A stretch of 64,000 nt of DNA from Castor canadensis (GCF_047511655.1 NC_133390.1:128641583-128705582); one strand, 5' to 3'. Shown: positions 11,571-22,995, numbered from the stretch's first letter. Made by a program: numbers and translations. The notes: generated by a model from the letters alone, not told the origin.

Positions 11571-12222
11571 CCAAAAGATAAACATATACATAAAAACAAA
11601 CATGATCATATACAAACTTATATGTAGAGCATGCTTGTAATAGTGGAACTACTCTATGGCACTCAGGGGAGGAGGAAAAGGAAAGAAGAATGAGAGTCAG
11701 CAATATCGAAATACATTAAGTCTCTGCAGGTAGAAGACATACCAATATATACTGAAAGCTGTTGAATAATGTGGGGTGGGAGTGAAAGGGTAAGGGAGAG
11801 TAATAGAAGGGGTTGAAGTAACCCCTTCACTTCAATAATATTACCAGTTGGGATTCATGGAAAAACTCCTTTGAACATTAACTTTAGAATTAAATATGAA
11901 AGACAAGACTAAAATAGGCACAGTATTAGGGAACTACTTGTGGGAGTGGAGAAGGTAAATAAAGGTGATTAAGGGGAGGGAATATAGTTGATAGGCTTCA
12001 CATACATACATGAAATAGAATAATGAAACCTTTTGCAATTGCTTTAGGTGGGATTGGGGGCTTGTGAGAGAGATGGTGGGGGTAATCTAACCAATGTACA
12101 ATGTAAGGCTTTTGGGAATTGGCACAATGATATAGGCTAATAAAAATGAAAAAAGGAACCTTGGATCTACTACTATAAGGAAGTGATGCAATAAAGCATT
12201 TAAAATTCACGAGAGAAAAAAA
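11571..12222 (+). other. L1 3' UTR and tail
   Basis: Non-coding end of the twin-primed L1. It includes a G-rich purine segment (about 11770-11815, 'gtggggtgggagtgaaaggg') and ends in an A-rich tail, 'gagagaaaaaaa', directly before the right duplication. Confidence 0.75.
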
Positions 12223-12237
12223 AGTACTCAGGAAGGG

Positions 12238-12889
12238 AAAAAAGAAGTGGATATTGGTATATACTGACAGTGTTTACCACAATTCAAAAATAAAATGACT
12301 GTTATTTTGCTTCTCACAGAAAATCTGGGATGACTCATTCTGCACTCACCATTCAGAGGCATTACTCCAGTGATTTTGCTTTCTGTACCAAGATTGTGGC
12401 ACAACCTGAATTTTCTCTATTCAATGAAGACATAAAATAAAATATTTCATATTTAATAGGACAGCTGCTAGACTATGACCCAATAATTCATTGGATTTGG
12501 ATAGGGGGAAAGATGCACTGTTTCAAGGCCTTGGACATTTAAATAATAACTAAGATACAGGAATGATTCTGAATGGTTCTATTAGCATGGAATTAGAGAA
12601 CCATTCAGTCATGAGAGTCTTTGAAAGGGATGCTAACCATTCAGAAAACATATTCCCTAATTTCTCAGGGTTGCTGATGAAATATAGAGATGAAGTACTC
12701 AGGTTTCTGGATAGAGTTGCCATGTATTTCAAGGAAGAGCTGTGATGTCTACCATCCATTTGCTAGGCATTGATGGAGAGGAGGATACAGATAGCTTGAC
12801 CTCTCAGAAAACTCATGGTATAGTAACGTCTGCACAACATGGAAATTGTTGTAGGGACTTGCACAAGGCTTGGGGAAAGGGAAGCATTC
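12238..12889. other. Unassigned sequence
   Basis: No gene or repeat recognised. Two 60-69 codon frames overlap on opposite strands at 12550-12759 and have no motif. Confidence 0.4.
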
Positions 12890-13070
12890 ATTTATTGATT
12901 GATTAATAAAAATTGCATACATTTATCACCTACAACATCTTTTGGTATATGCATACATTGTGGAACGGCTAATCCAAACCAAGTAATGTTTGTATTACCT
13001 CACATAACTTACTGTTTTTGTGTGTGGTGAGGACATTTAAAATCTGCTCTCAGCAATTTTCACATCAGGT
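12890..13070 (-). mobile_element. Old L1M 3' UTR fragment, antisense
   Basis: 'ttggtatatgcatacattgt', 'cctcacataacttactgttt', 'gtgtggtgaggacatttaaa' and 'atctgctctcagcaattttc' match the antisense 3' UTR of L1MA/L1MB-type elements as I remember them. Confidence 0.65.
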
Positions 13071-13113
13071 GGAAGCATTTAAACTCAAATGTAGAAAAAC
13101 ATGTAAGTGTTGA

Positions 13114-13500
13114 TCAGGTGGGTAAGGGGATAAGAGCATTCTGGGCAGAGGAAAACCCTGTAGTGTGAAGGTACAAATGTATAAAGCCATCAACCATGTT
13201 TGGATTAGAGAAGAACGGGAAAGAATGTGACCTGGTTAGAGGGGTAACTGAGGGCCTGGCCACTAGGAGCCTTGTTTGCCATGCTAAGGAGTTTGGCCTT
13301 TGTCCTGAGGACCATGGCATGCCTATGAAGGGTTTTAAGCTGGGAGTGATAGGCACTAATGACCCAATTTCCTCTGATAGCCAGGGAGTAGGTTGAAGAT
13401 CGGGGGGACTGGAAGCATAGAGACTGGTGTGGAGATGGATGAGCTGGTCCAAGTGAGAGATTATGGTCTGTATTAAGGTAGTGACTCCTATAGATGAAGA
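13114..13500. repeat. Old interspersed-repeat fragment, family not assigned
   Basis: 'gcattctgggcagaggaaaa', 'catgctaaggagtttggcct', 'gaagggttttaagctgggag' and 'tccaagtgagagattatggt' follow, in order, the wording of a very common old mammalian repeat. I do not give it a name. The 147-codon minus-strand frame across it (13114-13557) has no known domain and is not taken as a gene. Confidence 0.55.
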
Positions 13501-14561
13501 CAAGACCTTCTGTGTCTGGAACTGGGGCAGCAGAGAGAAAGGAATGGCACATTCCACTTCCGATCCTGCCAGGCTTAAAGGTACCAGAGGGAACTGTGAG
13601 AATAGGATCCCCTGAGTTTCTAACTCCAGGCTTGCCGACTCAATTGGGTATTGTCCAGATCCCCATTCTCTGGCTGAGGTTCCGATTCCACAGCTATTGG
13701 AAGTTGGGGCTGCTGAAGGTTCACAGATGCACCAGTTCTCTGGGAGAAATGATTTCAGTGTCTTTCCCTGGATTTACAAATGCACCATCTTGAGGAAACT
13801 CACAGCCAATGACGTACTTGTACAAGGGTGCAAAATATTGGATCTAAATGAGGGGATAACCCTGTTATAATTTATCTCCAGATCTTCCTGCTCTTTATTT
13901 GAGTTTACATCCTTGCTTAGTTTCTTCCTCTTCCCCAACCTACTTTCCTTGTCCTTGTTCTCTCAATGATACATCATGTGCACCTGAATCCTTGTCTCAG
14001 GTTCCATGTTGAAGAAGATCAACATGAGATACCAGATGGAAGATTTGATGAAAGATTGTATGTGTGTGTGTAACTCAAACAGCAGCTAAATGAGGAATGA
14101 GAACTAGAGAACATAGTGTGGGAGTATATTTGGAGATAAATGATACAATGAAATTTAGGGGGAGATACCCTGACTCTTGCCAGACTTCTGGATAATCTGG
14201 GTTCTTCAAAGCAGATGCAACCACTCTGCCTGTAGGGGGCGCTGCAATGCCCTGACAAGGCCCCACACTTTGTGGGACTGCTTTTCAAGCTCCTTTTGAT
14301 GGGAATTCCAAGGGTCAGAATGTTCTGCTCATCTGTTTGCTAAGCAGATGTGAGAGATGGTAGAAAGTTGAGGGAGGGTCTGAAATGGGCCAGTCATGCT
14401 TTTTCAGAAGGAACAACATGGACAATGGACCTGCAGTTTCTGGACCTCAGTCACCTCAAATGAAAAAAGCAGGGATGAAGGGATGGGACCAGATCATTTT
14501 AGCCTCTCCTAGAACTGGGCTTAATTCTATCTTCTGAAATAGAATTGCAAATGCCACTAAC
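13501..14561. other. Unassigned sequence
   Basis: No gene or named repeat recognised. A short (GT)n run lies at about 14058-14071. Confidence 0.4.
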
Positions 14562-14733
14562 ATTTTTTCTCTCTCCTTCCTTCCTTCCTTCTTTCTTCCT
14601 TCCATCTTTTCATCCTTCCTTCCTTCCCTCCCTTCCTTCCTCCCTCCCTCCTTCCTTCTTTCCTTCCTCTTTCTCTTTTTCCCTCCTTCCCTCTCCTCCT
14701 CCTTCTCCTCTGTCTCTCTCTCTCTCTCTCTTG
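14562..14733. repeat. Polypyrimidine tract, (CCTT)n to (TC)n
   Basis: About 170 bp of almost pure C/T: imperfect CCTT/CTTT tetranucleotides, then CTCC-rich sequence, then a (TC)n run at about 14711-14730. It gives a spurious serine/proline frame (14545-14859) that should not be read as a protein. Confidence 0.95.
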
Positions 14734-15370
14734 CCTGGGTTGCTCCTAAGGCCGTGGGCTGCAGAAATAGATAACAGTTTCTGTGGGGCTCATTCCTCCC
14801 CCTTTTCTAAGCTATCTTTACAAAGCCTTCGGCTCCCTCCTGTCCCCTTTTTTGAATAACACTGGCCATGTGGGTAGAAGTCATTTTTAGCTTCTGTGTC
14901 TGGGCTGGAGGCTCCAAGCCCAGTTTTCCCATTGTTTTGCTGTCTCCCCTTCAAAGCAGCCCTTACCCTGCTGAGGAGTGTGCTGGCCAGGAGGAAGCCT
15001 GGGCAGGAGTGGGTGCCATTTGTAGTTACTCTCCTCCCACAATGAAAAAGCATCAGCTTGCTGGCATGCAGAACAATATGAAGAGGGGCTGGCTTAGATT
15101 TTTATTTTCTACTTCCCTTTCCAAAAATCTTTGCTTAATTTTGGCATGGAGACAAAAAGCAGCTACTGCCTTCATCACACACTATGAAACCATCTCAGAC
15201 AAAGCCTTCCTTAGGGCTTTTATCAGCAGCTCTGAGGCACCAGGGCCAGGTTGATGCTGAGGCCTTATGAGCAAGGGTGAGGTGCTCCAGGTTGTATCTG
15301 AGATTGTGGGTTGTTTTGACTTGTCATTTTATAATTTTAGCTCTTGGTCTCTGGATGAACTCAGTGTGGG
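14734..15370. other. Unassigned sequence between the pyrimidine and purine tracts
   Basis: A 128-codon plus-strand frame (14868-15254) has no recognisable domain. No repeat is recognised. Confidence 0.4.
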
Positions 15371-15535
15371 AGGAGACAATGAGAGAGAGAGAGAGAGAGA
15401 GAAGCGGGGGAGGGGAGGAAGGTAGAAGATGATAGAGATGAGGGAGGGAAGGGTAAAGAAAGCAACTGAGACAGCAAAAGGGAAGAGAAGAAATAGGAGT
15501 GGGGAGAAGGGAAGAATGAGAGGCAGTAGAGATGT
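15371..15535. repeat. Polypurine tract with (GA)n core
   Basis: (GA)n at about 15380-15401 followed by roughly 130 bp of G/A-rich sequence with only scattered pyrimidines. On the other strand it gives a spurious serine/leucine frame. Confidence 0.9.
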
Positions 15536-17973
15536 GGATGGATTTAGAAGTGCTGAGAGAAAATCTTGCTCACTGCAAGAATTTTGGGAGAAGAGGACCA
15601 CGTGCTGTAGCACGGTTGTGTTGAGGAAAGGCGGTCATGAGTGAGAACATTCTCTCAGACTTGAGACAGAAGGGAATGAAGAGTATAAGTGTCAGGGCTA
15701 AGTTTTAGGCCCAGAGTGCCTGGCCTTTCAGCCTATCTTCTCAGCACATCCTTGTCTGCTCAGGTGCTGCCTGACTTCCTGGGGAGCCTTGCTTAAAAGG
15801 AGTGGACCCTGGAAACATGGCCTTTGTCCTGACTTTGCTGCCTGCAATGGGAGAGAGGATGTCTTAGAAATCTGTGTAGACAGAACCATAGGACTGCTAG
15901 GTTCTGCTTGTGTCCCTGCCAACTTCATAGTCCGAAATGGGGATGACAAAAGTACCAGCTGCTGTTGTTCAGCTTAGAGGGTCCCAAACGCATTATCTTT
16001 TCCTGCTTCCCTTGTATCTTTCTAGCCAACCAGGATCCCTGAGTGATTATAGAGTTTTTGGTTTCTTCCCTATATGGGCTGGTTTTTTGGGTTCCCAGGA
16101 GTAAGGTCTCCCTCCAGGACTGGGTTGTAGCCTCTGGCCAGTCCCAGAACACTGTCTTTCTGAGACTATGAAGCCTCAGTCTTGGCTTGGCCATGGTGGG
16201 GTGGGGAGGGGAGGGCAGGAGATGTGATCCCAAAAGCAGGCCCCAGTTCCTTTAGTACCTCCTTGGCCCCTAGTAGTCCCCAATGACTAGAATTGATGAG
16301 TACTGGGTATGCTAATGAGACTTAGTGGTCAGAATGAGGGGGGCTAGCTACATTCTACCCTTGGCTCAGGTGATTCTAGGGTAGTGCTGATTGCTGTTGG
16401 TGATTGTGGGAAAATGGCACTAGTGGAATGGGTATCTTCCCTGTGTCACAGAGCTGGCTTCCTCAGATCTTTGGACACATTTGCTCTAATTTGGGGCTTC
16501 TGGCATCGTGAGATAGACAGCCCTGGGTAAATATCAGAAAGAGACCAGAGACACTTAAGACTGAGAGCATGATGTGGTACCATTTACTCTGTCAAAAAGA
16601 AAGATCAACATTTTCATTGTGAGTTGCTTTCCTCACTCCATGTTTGTACCCAGCCCCAGGGTCAGTCTCCATTCTATGATGTCCACTGTGTCTTCACCAT
16701 GTTCCCCTAGGTTCACAGCAGTGGCCTGTCCCACTCTCCAGTGTAGACACAGAGAGGCAGGATGGTATACAGAAGATTTGGAATGAGAAAGGGGCCACTT
16801 ACGTAGATTCATAAACCCAGAGCTCCCAGAAAAATTTCCGTGGAATGCTGGGAGCAGGTGGGCAGAGAGGCTGTGTCAGGGTGGAGGGAAAGGGAGACGC
16901 TCCCTGGCACAGGTCTGCAGGTGGTAATGGCCCACTCTACTGAGGTGAGCAGAGGTAGGGAATCTTGGCTTTGTCATTTCTAATGCAACAATGTTGGTGG
17001 ATATTTACTTGAAATACATGCCAGAAAAAGGGGGGAGAGGCAAGACCTCAGACTAAGATGACCCTGGTCATAGAATTCTTAGAAATTTAGTTTCAGTTGT
17101 TGCTTCTTAGCAGTTAAGGGTGTGAGAGGAAAAGACAGCAATTTGCTTTCCTTGCAAATGTACTCCATCTCTCTCCCTGTCTTGCTCTCTGTTGTCTCTC
17201 TCACATTCTCATACTATCACCACCAGCACCATCAGCACCCTCTAGTGCTTCAGAGGGAGCCATATTACACTCCTGAGATAGCTGCGGGGTGGTGGTGGTG
17301 AAGAGCTCCTCTCCCTGACTGCTTCCAGGAGTCCATGCAGGGACACTCCACGCTGGGCATTGTAGCTGTCCTTTCACAGCACAGCAAGGGACAGGGGCAT
17401 TATGTAGGAAGATGTTTTATTTTCTGTGCATTTCCCTGCCTATGCTGCTGAGTCTCTGCCAGGGCTGGAGAGATTAAGGGCCAGTGGTGTTCTTGTTTTC
17501 CCTCAGGCAACATTCTGTGCCCAGGTGCTTGGCTCAGGCCTTTCTGCAGCACTGATCAGTTTCCATTATAAGGATCTGTTTCCAAGGCTGTCTCCACTAG
17601 GCACTGGGAGCTCCCACTGAGCCATGGCCCAGGCCAGATTCATTGTTCTTTTTGAGCATAGAACCTGCTGGTGGAGAAGTTGGAGAAAAGGCATTGAGGT
17701 CTGTGTTGGAAAATGGCATTACTCTGGTCCCTTCACCACAATTTCACACCTCTTCCTCCTACATAAGCAGAAATCCAGACTCAGCCCTGAACCAAAATTC
17801 CAGGGATGCAGAAATATAAAAGAATTCCCCAGAGATTAGGAAACCAACCCAGTAAGTAACGTGTTACTTAAATAATAGGGAACAGACCCCTTTACGCCCA
17901 GAGTGCTGAAATAGGCCAGATCGGGGTACTACCTCCCTGTGAATAAACCTGCGCTGGACACCCGTCACTGTAG
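15536..17973. other. Unassigned sequence, 2.4 kb, somewhat GC-richer
   Basis: No gene, RNA or confident repeat. Frames up to about 100 codons are present on both strands without motifs. A G-rich run lies at 16195-16221 (GGTGGGGTGGGGAGGGGAGG). A short TCTC-rich stretch lies at about 17168-17205. Confidence 0.4.
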
Positions 17974-18153
17974 GCCATTGGTTCCAACACTTGAATGGAC
18001 ATCAGAGGCACCTGGAGGACTTGTGAAAACACACATTCCCGGGCCCCAGTCAGAGGGTGAGGGATGGAACCTGAGAATTGGCATTTCCAACATGTTCCCA
18101 AGGTGAAGCCGATTCTATAGATCTAGGGTTCTCCACTTTGAAAACCACTGCTT
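17974..18153 (+). mobile_element. MER5-type hAT-Charlie MITE
   Basis: Non-autonomous DNA transposon copy running from 'ggttccaacacttgaatgga' through 'catcagaggcacctggagga', 'attcccgggccccagtcaga' and 'cctgagaattggcatttcca' to the inverted end 'actttgaaaaccactgcttt'. The terminal sequence related to CAGTGGTTCTCAA is recognisable at both ends. No coding capacity is expected. Confidence 0.85.
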
Positions 18154-20209
18154 TAGTTCAATATGAGGGTGGGAACTTACTTCAAGTCCCTGCAAAGGCT
18201 GGGGGTCCCTGGGAAATCTGGACTTCTGACCAAGGTCAATGTATACTATACCACCCCTTAAATTTCTTTGTTTGCTGCTGGGTAAAACTAACCATGGGGG
18301 AGTGTGTGTCACAACAGAAATAATCCTAAACCATAAGCACCACCATCACACAAAAGAGAAGATGAGTATGTCTGCCACTGTAAAATGGTTTTGCACAGTG
18401 TTCTTAGTTGAAAATGACCTCAAAACTAGGAGCCCCTCTGACATGGTTCAGGGAACTGGAGTTTGCTAGCAAGGGCCTGTTAGAGGCACGTCAGGTGACT
18501 GTGCTCAGAGGGAACTGGGCCAGAAGGCTGGCACGGGGATGGATTCCGATTTGCACCTGCTTTCTCCTCAGCACAGCTGTCTCCTAAGGCATGGGCGCCT
18601 CGCCATCTGTGTCTTTAACGTGTGAAACCCATTTTAAAATATACTATTTAATTTAAAATGATATTTGTCACCTCACTGCTGTGCCAGCAGGAGTGTTGCT
18701 GACAGAGGCTTAGCACAAAGAGAAGCAGGCCTGCAAGGTCAGCTGTCCAGGGGCACAGAGGCCTGGCAGCAGTGGGAAGTTCCGCATGAAGCTGTAAAGC
18801 TCTTTGTAGCCAAGAGTCATATCCTTACATTGTCCTCAGAGATCTGGGGCATCCCCCACCACAGGCAAGTGGTCCAGGGTTGAACATAGTAAGGTATTGA
18901 TATTTCTGGAAGGGACGGGCATCTTTGAAACCCTTTGTGAATTTTCCCATCTTTTCTCCCACTTGCAGTACAGACCCTGTGGGTAAATATTAATCACTAT
19001 GTCTACAGAAAAACACCCAAATAACATACAAACTGTGTTGCTAAGACACATTCCTGCCTGAAAGCTGTCAGGTACTTGCTCTCAGAGCTAGAATGTATCT
19101 TCTTTCCCAGTCAAATTATGCCTCTGTTCAGCCCATTTTCTTCCTTTATCTTGAAAATTCAGAAGATTTTTCACACTCCAGCATGACAGAATTGCTGCTG
19201 CTACTGGGCAATGTGTGCCTGCTCAGTCTGGACCACCTTTCCCCGAGGGTTTTTTTTGTTTTGTTTTGTTTTTGAGGTGTAATTTGGGAGTTTAGCTCTG
19301 TTGTTAGCTTTGAAATACACAGTAAACACAATTGGTGACAAAAGGGAACAGATGAGGGAAGGAGGTAGTAATGAAAGGGGAGGTAATGAGAGGTGGAGCA
19401 AGACCTTGCTTCTAGACAGATATGTTTTCCGGTCAGTCTCTAGAAAAATCTTATCTGTTCATTGTATGCCCCAAGCCTAGGAATATACATGGATTTTTCT
19501 GCAAATTTTACAGCTTGCAGGCTAATTTGTGGTTTGAAGAGAGAAAGACCACCAGGTGGGGCTAAAGAGAAACTTGTTTTGCAAGAGTGGCCAACTGGCT
19601 TACTTTGTGGTCTTGGAAGAGTTTACTTTTCCTATCTTAAAATAAAAATTAAGACCTAGTAAGTCTTTGCAGCTCAGGCTTTTCTTACAGAAATGGCACA
19701 TGCTTTTAGCAGTGCCAAGCATTGTCCTTCTAATCTCAAAACAACCGCATACAGCCTGCCTCTCTTTTTATCATCCTCCCTTCCTTTGCTACTTCCCATC
19801 TTAGCCCCCTCCTTCCTTCCTTCCTTTTCTCCCCTTCTTTCCTTCCTCCCTTTTTCCTCCCTCCTTGCTCTCTAATTTTGATAAATGATTCATTTTTCTG
19901 TTGAGACAATTCAACTTGACTCCTTTCTGCAAAGCGTATAGCTATGAATAAAATCTCCTGGGATTCTGAAAGAAAGGGTAGAGCTGCTCACTGTCTTATG
20001 TCTCCCATTGCTATACACTGATTAGCGTTATCACTTTGGAGAAATTCTTTCAGCAAACTTCTAGCTATCTGTGTAGCACTTCCCAGGGAAATACTAACAG
20101 TTCTTAAAATAATCCAACAGCCTCATCTCACTGACGTACTTGTGATCTGTCTTCTCTGAGAGCTATTTGAACTTTCTTTTCCACTTTAAAGCACCATAGA
20201 ATAGTTTTG
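18154..20209. other. Unassigned sequence, 2.1 kb
   Basis: No gene or named repeat recognised. A (TTTTG)n-like T-rich run lies at about 19249-19274, and a (CCTT)n run lies at 19797-19865. Confidence 0.4.
19797..19865. repeat. Imperfect (CCTT)n polypyrimidine repeat
   Basis: About 70 bp of C/T only, built from CCTT and CCCTT units. It gives a spurious serine-rich frame. Confidence 0.9.
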
Positions 20210-20410
20210 CCAGTCATACTTTTAAATATAAACATTTCCAAGTTCAGCGTGCATAGATAATAAATAAATAATGCTCTAAAGTTTTAGATTAATTGGTAAT
20301 TAGTTTTTACAAAGAGCTTTGGAGATGAAAAGTGTCACATACCATTGTATCAAATTAGCATTGATTACAGAATTTCTAAATTGAACACTATGCAAATGTT
20401 GCCTTTTCCA
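20210..20410. promoter_or_regulatory. Candidate regulatory element with homeodomain-type motifs
   Basis: Within repeat-free AT-rich sequence lie ATTAATTGGTAATTAG (20288-20303), 'caaattagcattgattaca' (20350-20368) and an octamer ATGCAAAT (20390-20397). Clusters of TAAT cores with an octamer are typical of conserved developmental enhancers, but they also occur by chance in AT-rich DNA. Conservation cannot be seen here, so this is only a hypothesis. Confidence 0.25.
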
Positions 20411-20859
20411 GATTTCTCATATTGTTTCCAGAACAAAAGGGCACTTCTTTAGACTCTCATATCAATTGGTGGACACATGAGAGAGAAAATCAATGACCTT
20501 GATGGACACAGCAGTTAGTCTGACATAAACACAAAGATAACTGAGAATTTTGCTACAGTGAAAAAGGCATTGTGGATCACATCATGGGTGTGTTGGAGTG
20601 GGGGAACAGGCCATTGAAGACAGGGTTCATCATAACAATCCACAAATGCACCTTTCTCATAAATTAAGATAATAAAACTAAAAACTAATTGGACAAATAT
20701 GTTGATTCAGCTCTCAAAGATCAAGAAAACAAGGCTAGAGACTTGGGAAGGCAGATGAGTCCTCAGGAAAGTCACCCACAGAGTGGGGACATTGGACATA
20801 GATCCTGATGCTTGCAGGGACTGCACAGGCTGGAAGGTCACACCAGCATGCATCATGAC
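20411..20859. other. Unassigned sequence
   Basis: No gene or repeat recognised. Confidence 0.4.
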
Positions 20860-21035
20860 TCACCAGCTGCTCACTGGTTATGAGATCTTGGCATAGTTAC
20901 CCAGCCCCTTCAAGTTTCATTTCCTCTCTGAAAGATGGGACAATAACATCCACCTCAGGGGATTGCTTTAAGTAAACAAGGTAAGCAAACATAGCACTTA
21001 GCATAGGGCCTTGTGGGGAATGCCTAAGTCATTCA
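20860..21035 (+). mobile_element. MIR SINE
   Basis: 'accagctgctcactggttat', 'gagatcttggcatagttacc', 'tttcatttcctctctgaaag', 'tgggacaataacatccacct' and 'agcacttagcatagggcctt' follow the MIR core and tail in sense orientation. Confidence 0.8.
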
Positions 21036-21169
21036 GACACATTATGACAGCAGATAGAGACCCCACTGGGTAAAGGGTTTGAGATATGTCCAGCTATAGA
21101 AATAGCTAACATTTGCATCCTGGTTTAGAGTTTGCAAAACACACAATTGTTCTTTTATTGTGTCCCTAT

Positions 21170-21303
21170 GGCCTCCTATGAAGAGGTCAAGGCAAACAGA
21201 ATTTTCCCAAAGCAGAGATGAGTAGGTTGAGTGATTTGTCCACAATCATACACAGCCTGGAATCCAGATGTATTTATTATAAGCCCAGCACTACTGTGCT
21301 ACA
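21170..21303 (-). mobile_element. MIR SINE, antisense
   Basis: 'agagatgagtaggttgagtg', 'atttgtccacaatcatacac', 'agcctggaatccagatgt' and 'cactactgtgctaca' read as the complement of the MIR core and tRNA-like head. Confidence 0.7.
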
Positions 21304-21449
21304 CCCTTGAAGGTGCCAGTAGGTGTCCTAGGGTGTAGGACAGAGGAACCAGAGGTGGAAGCTTCAAATCCAGGAGCAAAGAAATCTCTCCTCTGAGAGG
21401 GCGGTGAGGTGCCATCACCTCTATCATTCTGTGTGACAAAGAGCCACTC

Positions 21450-22056
21450 GCAGCACACATAGCACATACAGATACAGGTACACGCAGGCAGATACAGGCA
21501 TAGACACACAGATACACTCACACAGAGACACAAACAAAGACACAGACACACACAGCTAGGCACAGACACAGAGAGATACAGCACACACAGATACAGACCC
21601 ACACAGGCACACAGACACATGGATACACATAGCATACACAAATGGGGACAGACACACAGACAGACACAACACACACAGACACTCACAGGCAGACACAAAC
21701 ACAAACCCAGGCTGACATAGACACACAGATACACACAGACACACTCCCTGCCCACAGACATATGCATGTAGATATAGACATATACAAAGAGATTCATGTC
21801 AATGCATATGGACACACATACACAGATGAAACAGATAAAGATACACAGTCAGACACATGTAGCTATAGACACACAGAGACACAGATACACACATATAGAT
21901 ATATGCATGTACATGAGTGTGTATACATAAAGACACAGGGACACACAGTCATAGACATACATAAATATAGATATACACACACATTACATAGACATACAGA
22001 TACATACACACACTCACTAGCTCATACAGATACGTATGCATGTATATGAACACACA

Positions 22057-22087
<31 letters not shown>
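21450..22087. repeat. CA-rich degenerate array ending in (CA)n
   Basis: About 640 bp built from variants of ACACAG, ACACATA and GATACA units, grading from ACAGACAC-type words on the left to ATATAGACATA-type words in the middle and a pure (CA)n run at about 22064-22087. It is probably an expanded and mutated microsatellite. Frames across it (a 174-codon minus-strand one rich in Val-Cys-Leu, and a 135-codon plus-strand one rich in Thr-His-Asp) are products of the repeat. Confidence 0.95.
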
Positions 22088-22674
22088 TTGCATGCCTGGG
22101 AAGAATCTGCTAGCTGGTTGACAGTGGTACACTAATCTGTGTATCAAGGTACTGCAACTTTTACTTTTTCCCTAGAGCTTTACACTAACATCTTTCTCAC
22201 ACATTTTCCCTTTTCTTTTAATAAAATAATGCTTGTGAATTTAGGTGACCTCTATTTTTTTTAAAGAGCTTTATTTGAGAGGTTTCCATAACGACAGACT
22301 TTATAGAAACACTACCTGCTTTTTGTTTTAAAAAATTCTTTTAGAATCAAAATCTGAGTCAATTTATATTAAGTTGAGTTCTTAAGATACTCTGGAGGTA
22401 AATAGAAGGGGCCCACAAATGTCTTCAAATGAGGGACTTGTGGGCAACTGGGCTGCAAATGGTTTCACCAGTTCCCTTGTGGATTTTCTTCCCTCCAGAC
22501 AGACAGCAAACTGTACCAGGAAGGCTGCAGTGCATGCTGGAGGCTCCCATATCAAGCAACACTTCCATCTCTGATCACCACCTGTGCTTTCCTCCTCCTC
22601 GCTTTCTCCTTCACTTTCCTTTTGTTCCCTTTGGTTTAGCAGGTCAATAACATGCTTGACTCTTCTCCATATGT
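22088..22674. other. Unassigned sequence
   Basis: No gene or repeat recognised. A 98-codon minus-strand frame (22382-22678) has no motif. Confidence 0.4.
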
Positions 22675-22722
22675 ACATCTCAAACTTTGCTGCATAACCT
22701 AGTCACTTGGGTGAGCTGATTC

Positions 22723-22995
22723 AAACTGTAGATCTGGTGAGTCAACTCCCTGTATAGCTATCCTTATCTCAACCAGCAAAAACCCTTGTTCCTTCCTATT
22801 ATTGCTTATACTCTCTCTACAACAAAATTAGAGATAAGGGCAAAATAGTTTCTGCTGGGTATTGAGCGGGTGGGGAGGAAAGGGAGGGGGCGGAGTGGGT
22901 GGTAAGGGAGGGGGTGGGGGCAGGGGGGAGAAATGACCCAAGCCTTGTATGCACATATGAATAAAAAAAAAAAAACCAAAAAACTGTAGATCTGG
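22723..22995 (+). mobile_element. Very short 5'-truncated L1 with perfect 15-bp duplication
   Basis: The direct repeat AAACTGTAGATCTGG (22723-22737 and 22981-22995) is identical on both sides. Between them lies about 240 bp of L1 3' UTR ending 'gccttgtatgcacatatgaa' followed by a poly-A run (about 22963-22975) and a few more bases. The perfect duplication and clean tail suggest this is one of the youngest insertions in the window. Confidence 0.92.
22866..22928 (+). other. G-rich tract in the L1 3' UTR, G-quadruplex potential
   Basis: At least eight runs of three or more G within 63 bp, spaced by one to five bases. G-rich polypurine tracts are a known feature of mammalian L1 3' UTRs. Folding is inferred from the spacing only. 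Confidence 0.75.

Larger units (their letters stand above)
8609..12237 (+). mobile_element. L1 retrotransposon with 5' inversion (twin-primed)
   Basis: A single L1 insertion of about 3.6 kb. It is bounded by target-site duplications AGTATTCAGGAAGGG (8609-8623) and AGTACTCAGGAAGGG (12223-12237), which differ at one base. The left part (about 8624-9847) is ORF2 on the minus strand. The right part (about 9848-12222) is ORF2 from the FADD catalytic block through the 3' UTR and A-rich tail on the plus strand. The two parts meet in L1 coordinates at the same point, with about 12 bp present in both, as expected for twin priming during one integration. ORF1, the 5' UTR and the 5' part of ORF2 are absent. 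The copy is dead. Confidence 0.93.

Noticed and set aside
13114..13557. 147-codon minus-strand frame
   Set aside because: It overlaps an old interspersed repeat, has a second long frame over it in another register, and shows no recognised motif.
14545..14859. Serine/proline-rich 104-codon frame
   Set aside because: Direct product of the polypyrimidine tract.
21291..21815. 174-codon minus-strand frame rich in Val, Cys and Leu
   Set aside because: It lies almost wholly in the CA-rich array; composition follows the repeat and no domain is present.
21642..22049. 135-codon plus-strand frame rich in Thr, His and Asp
   Set aside because: Same CA-rich array read on the other strand.
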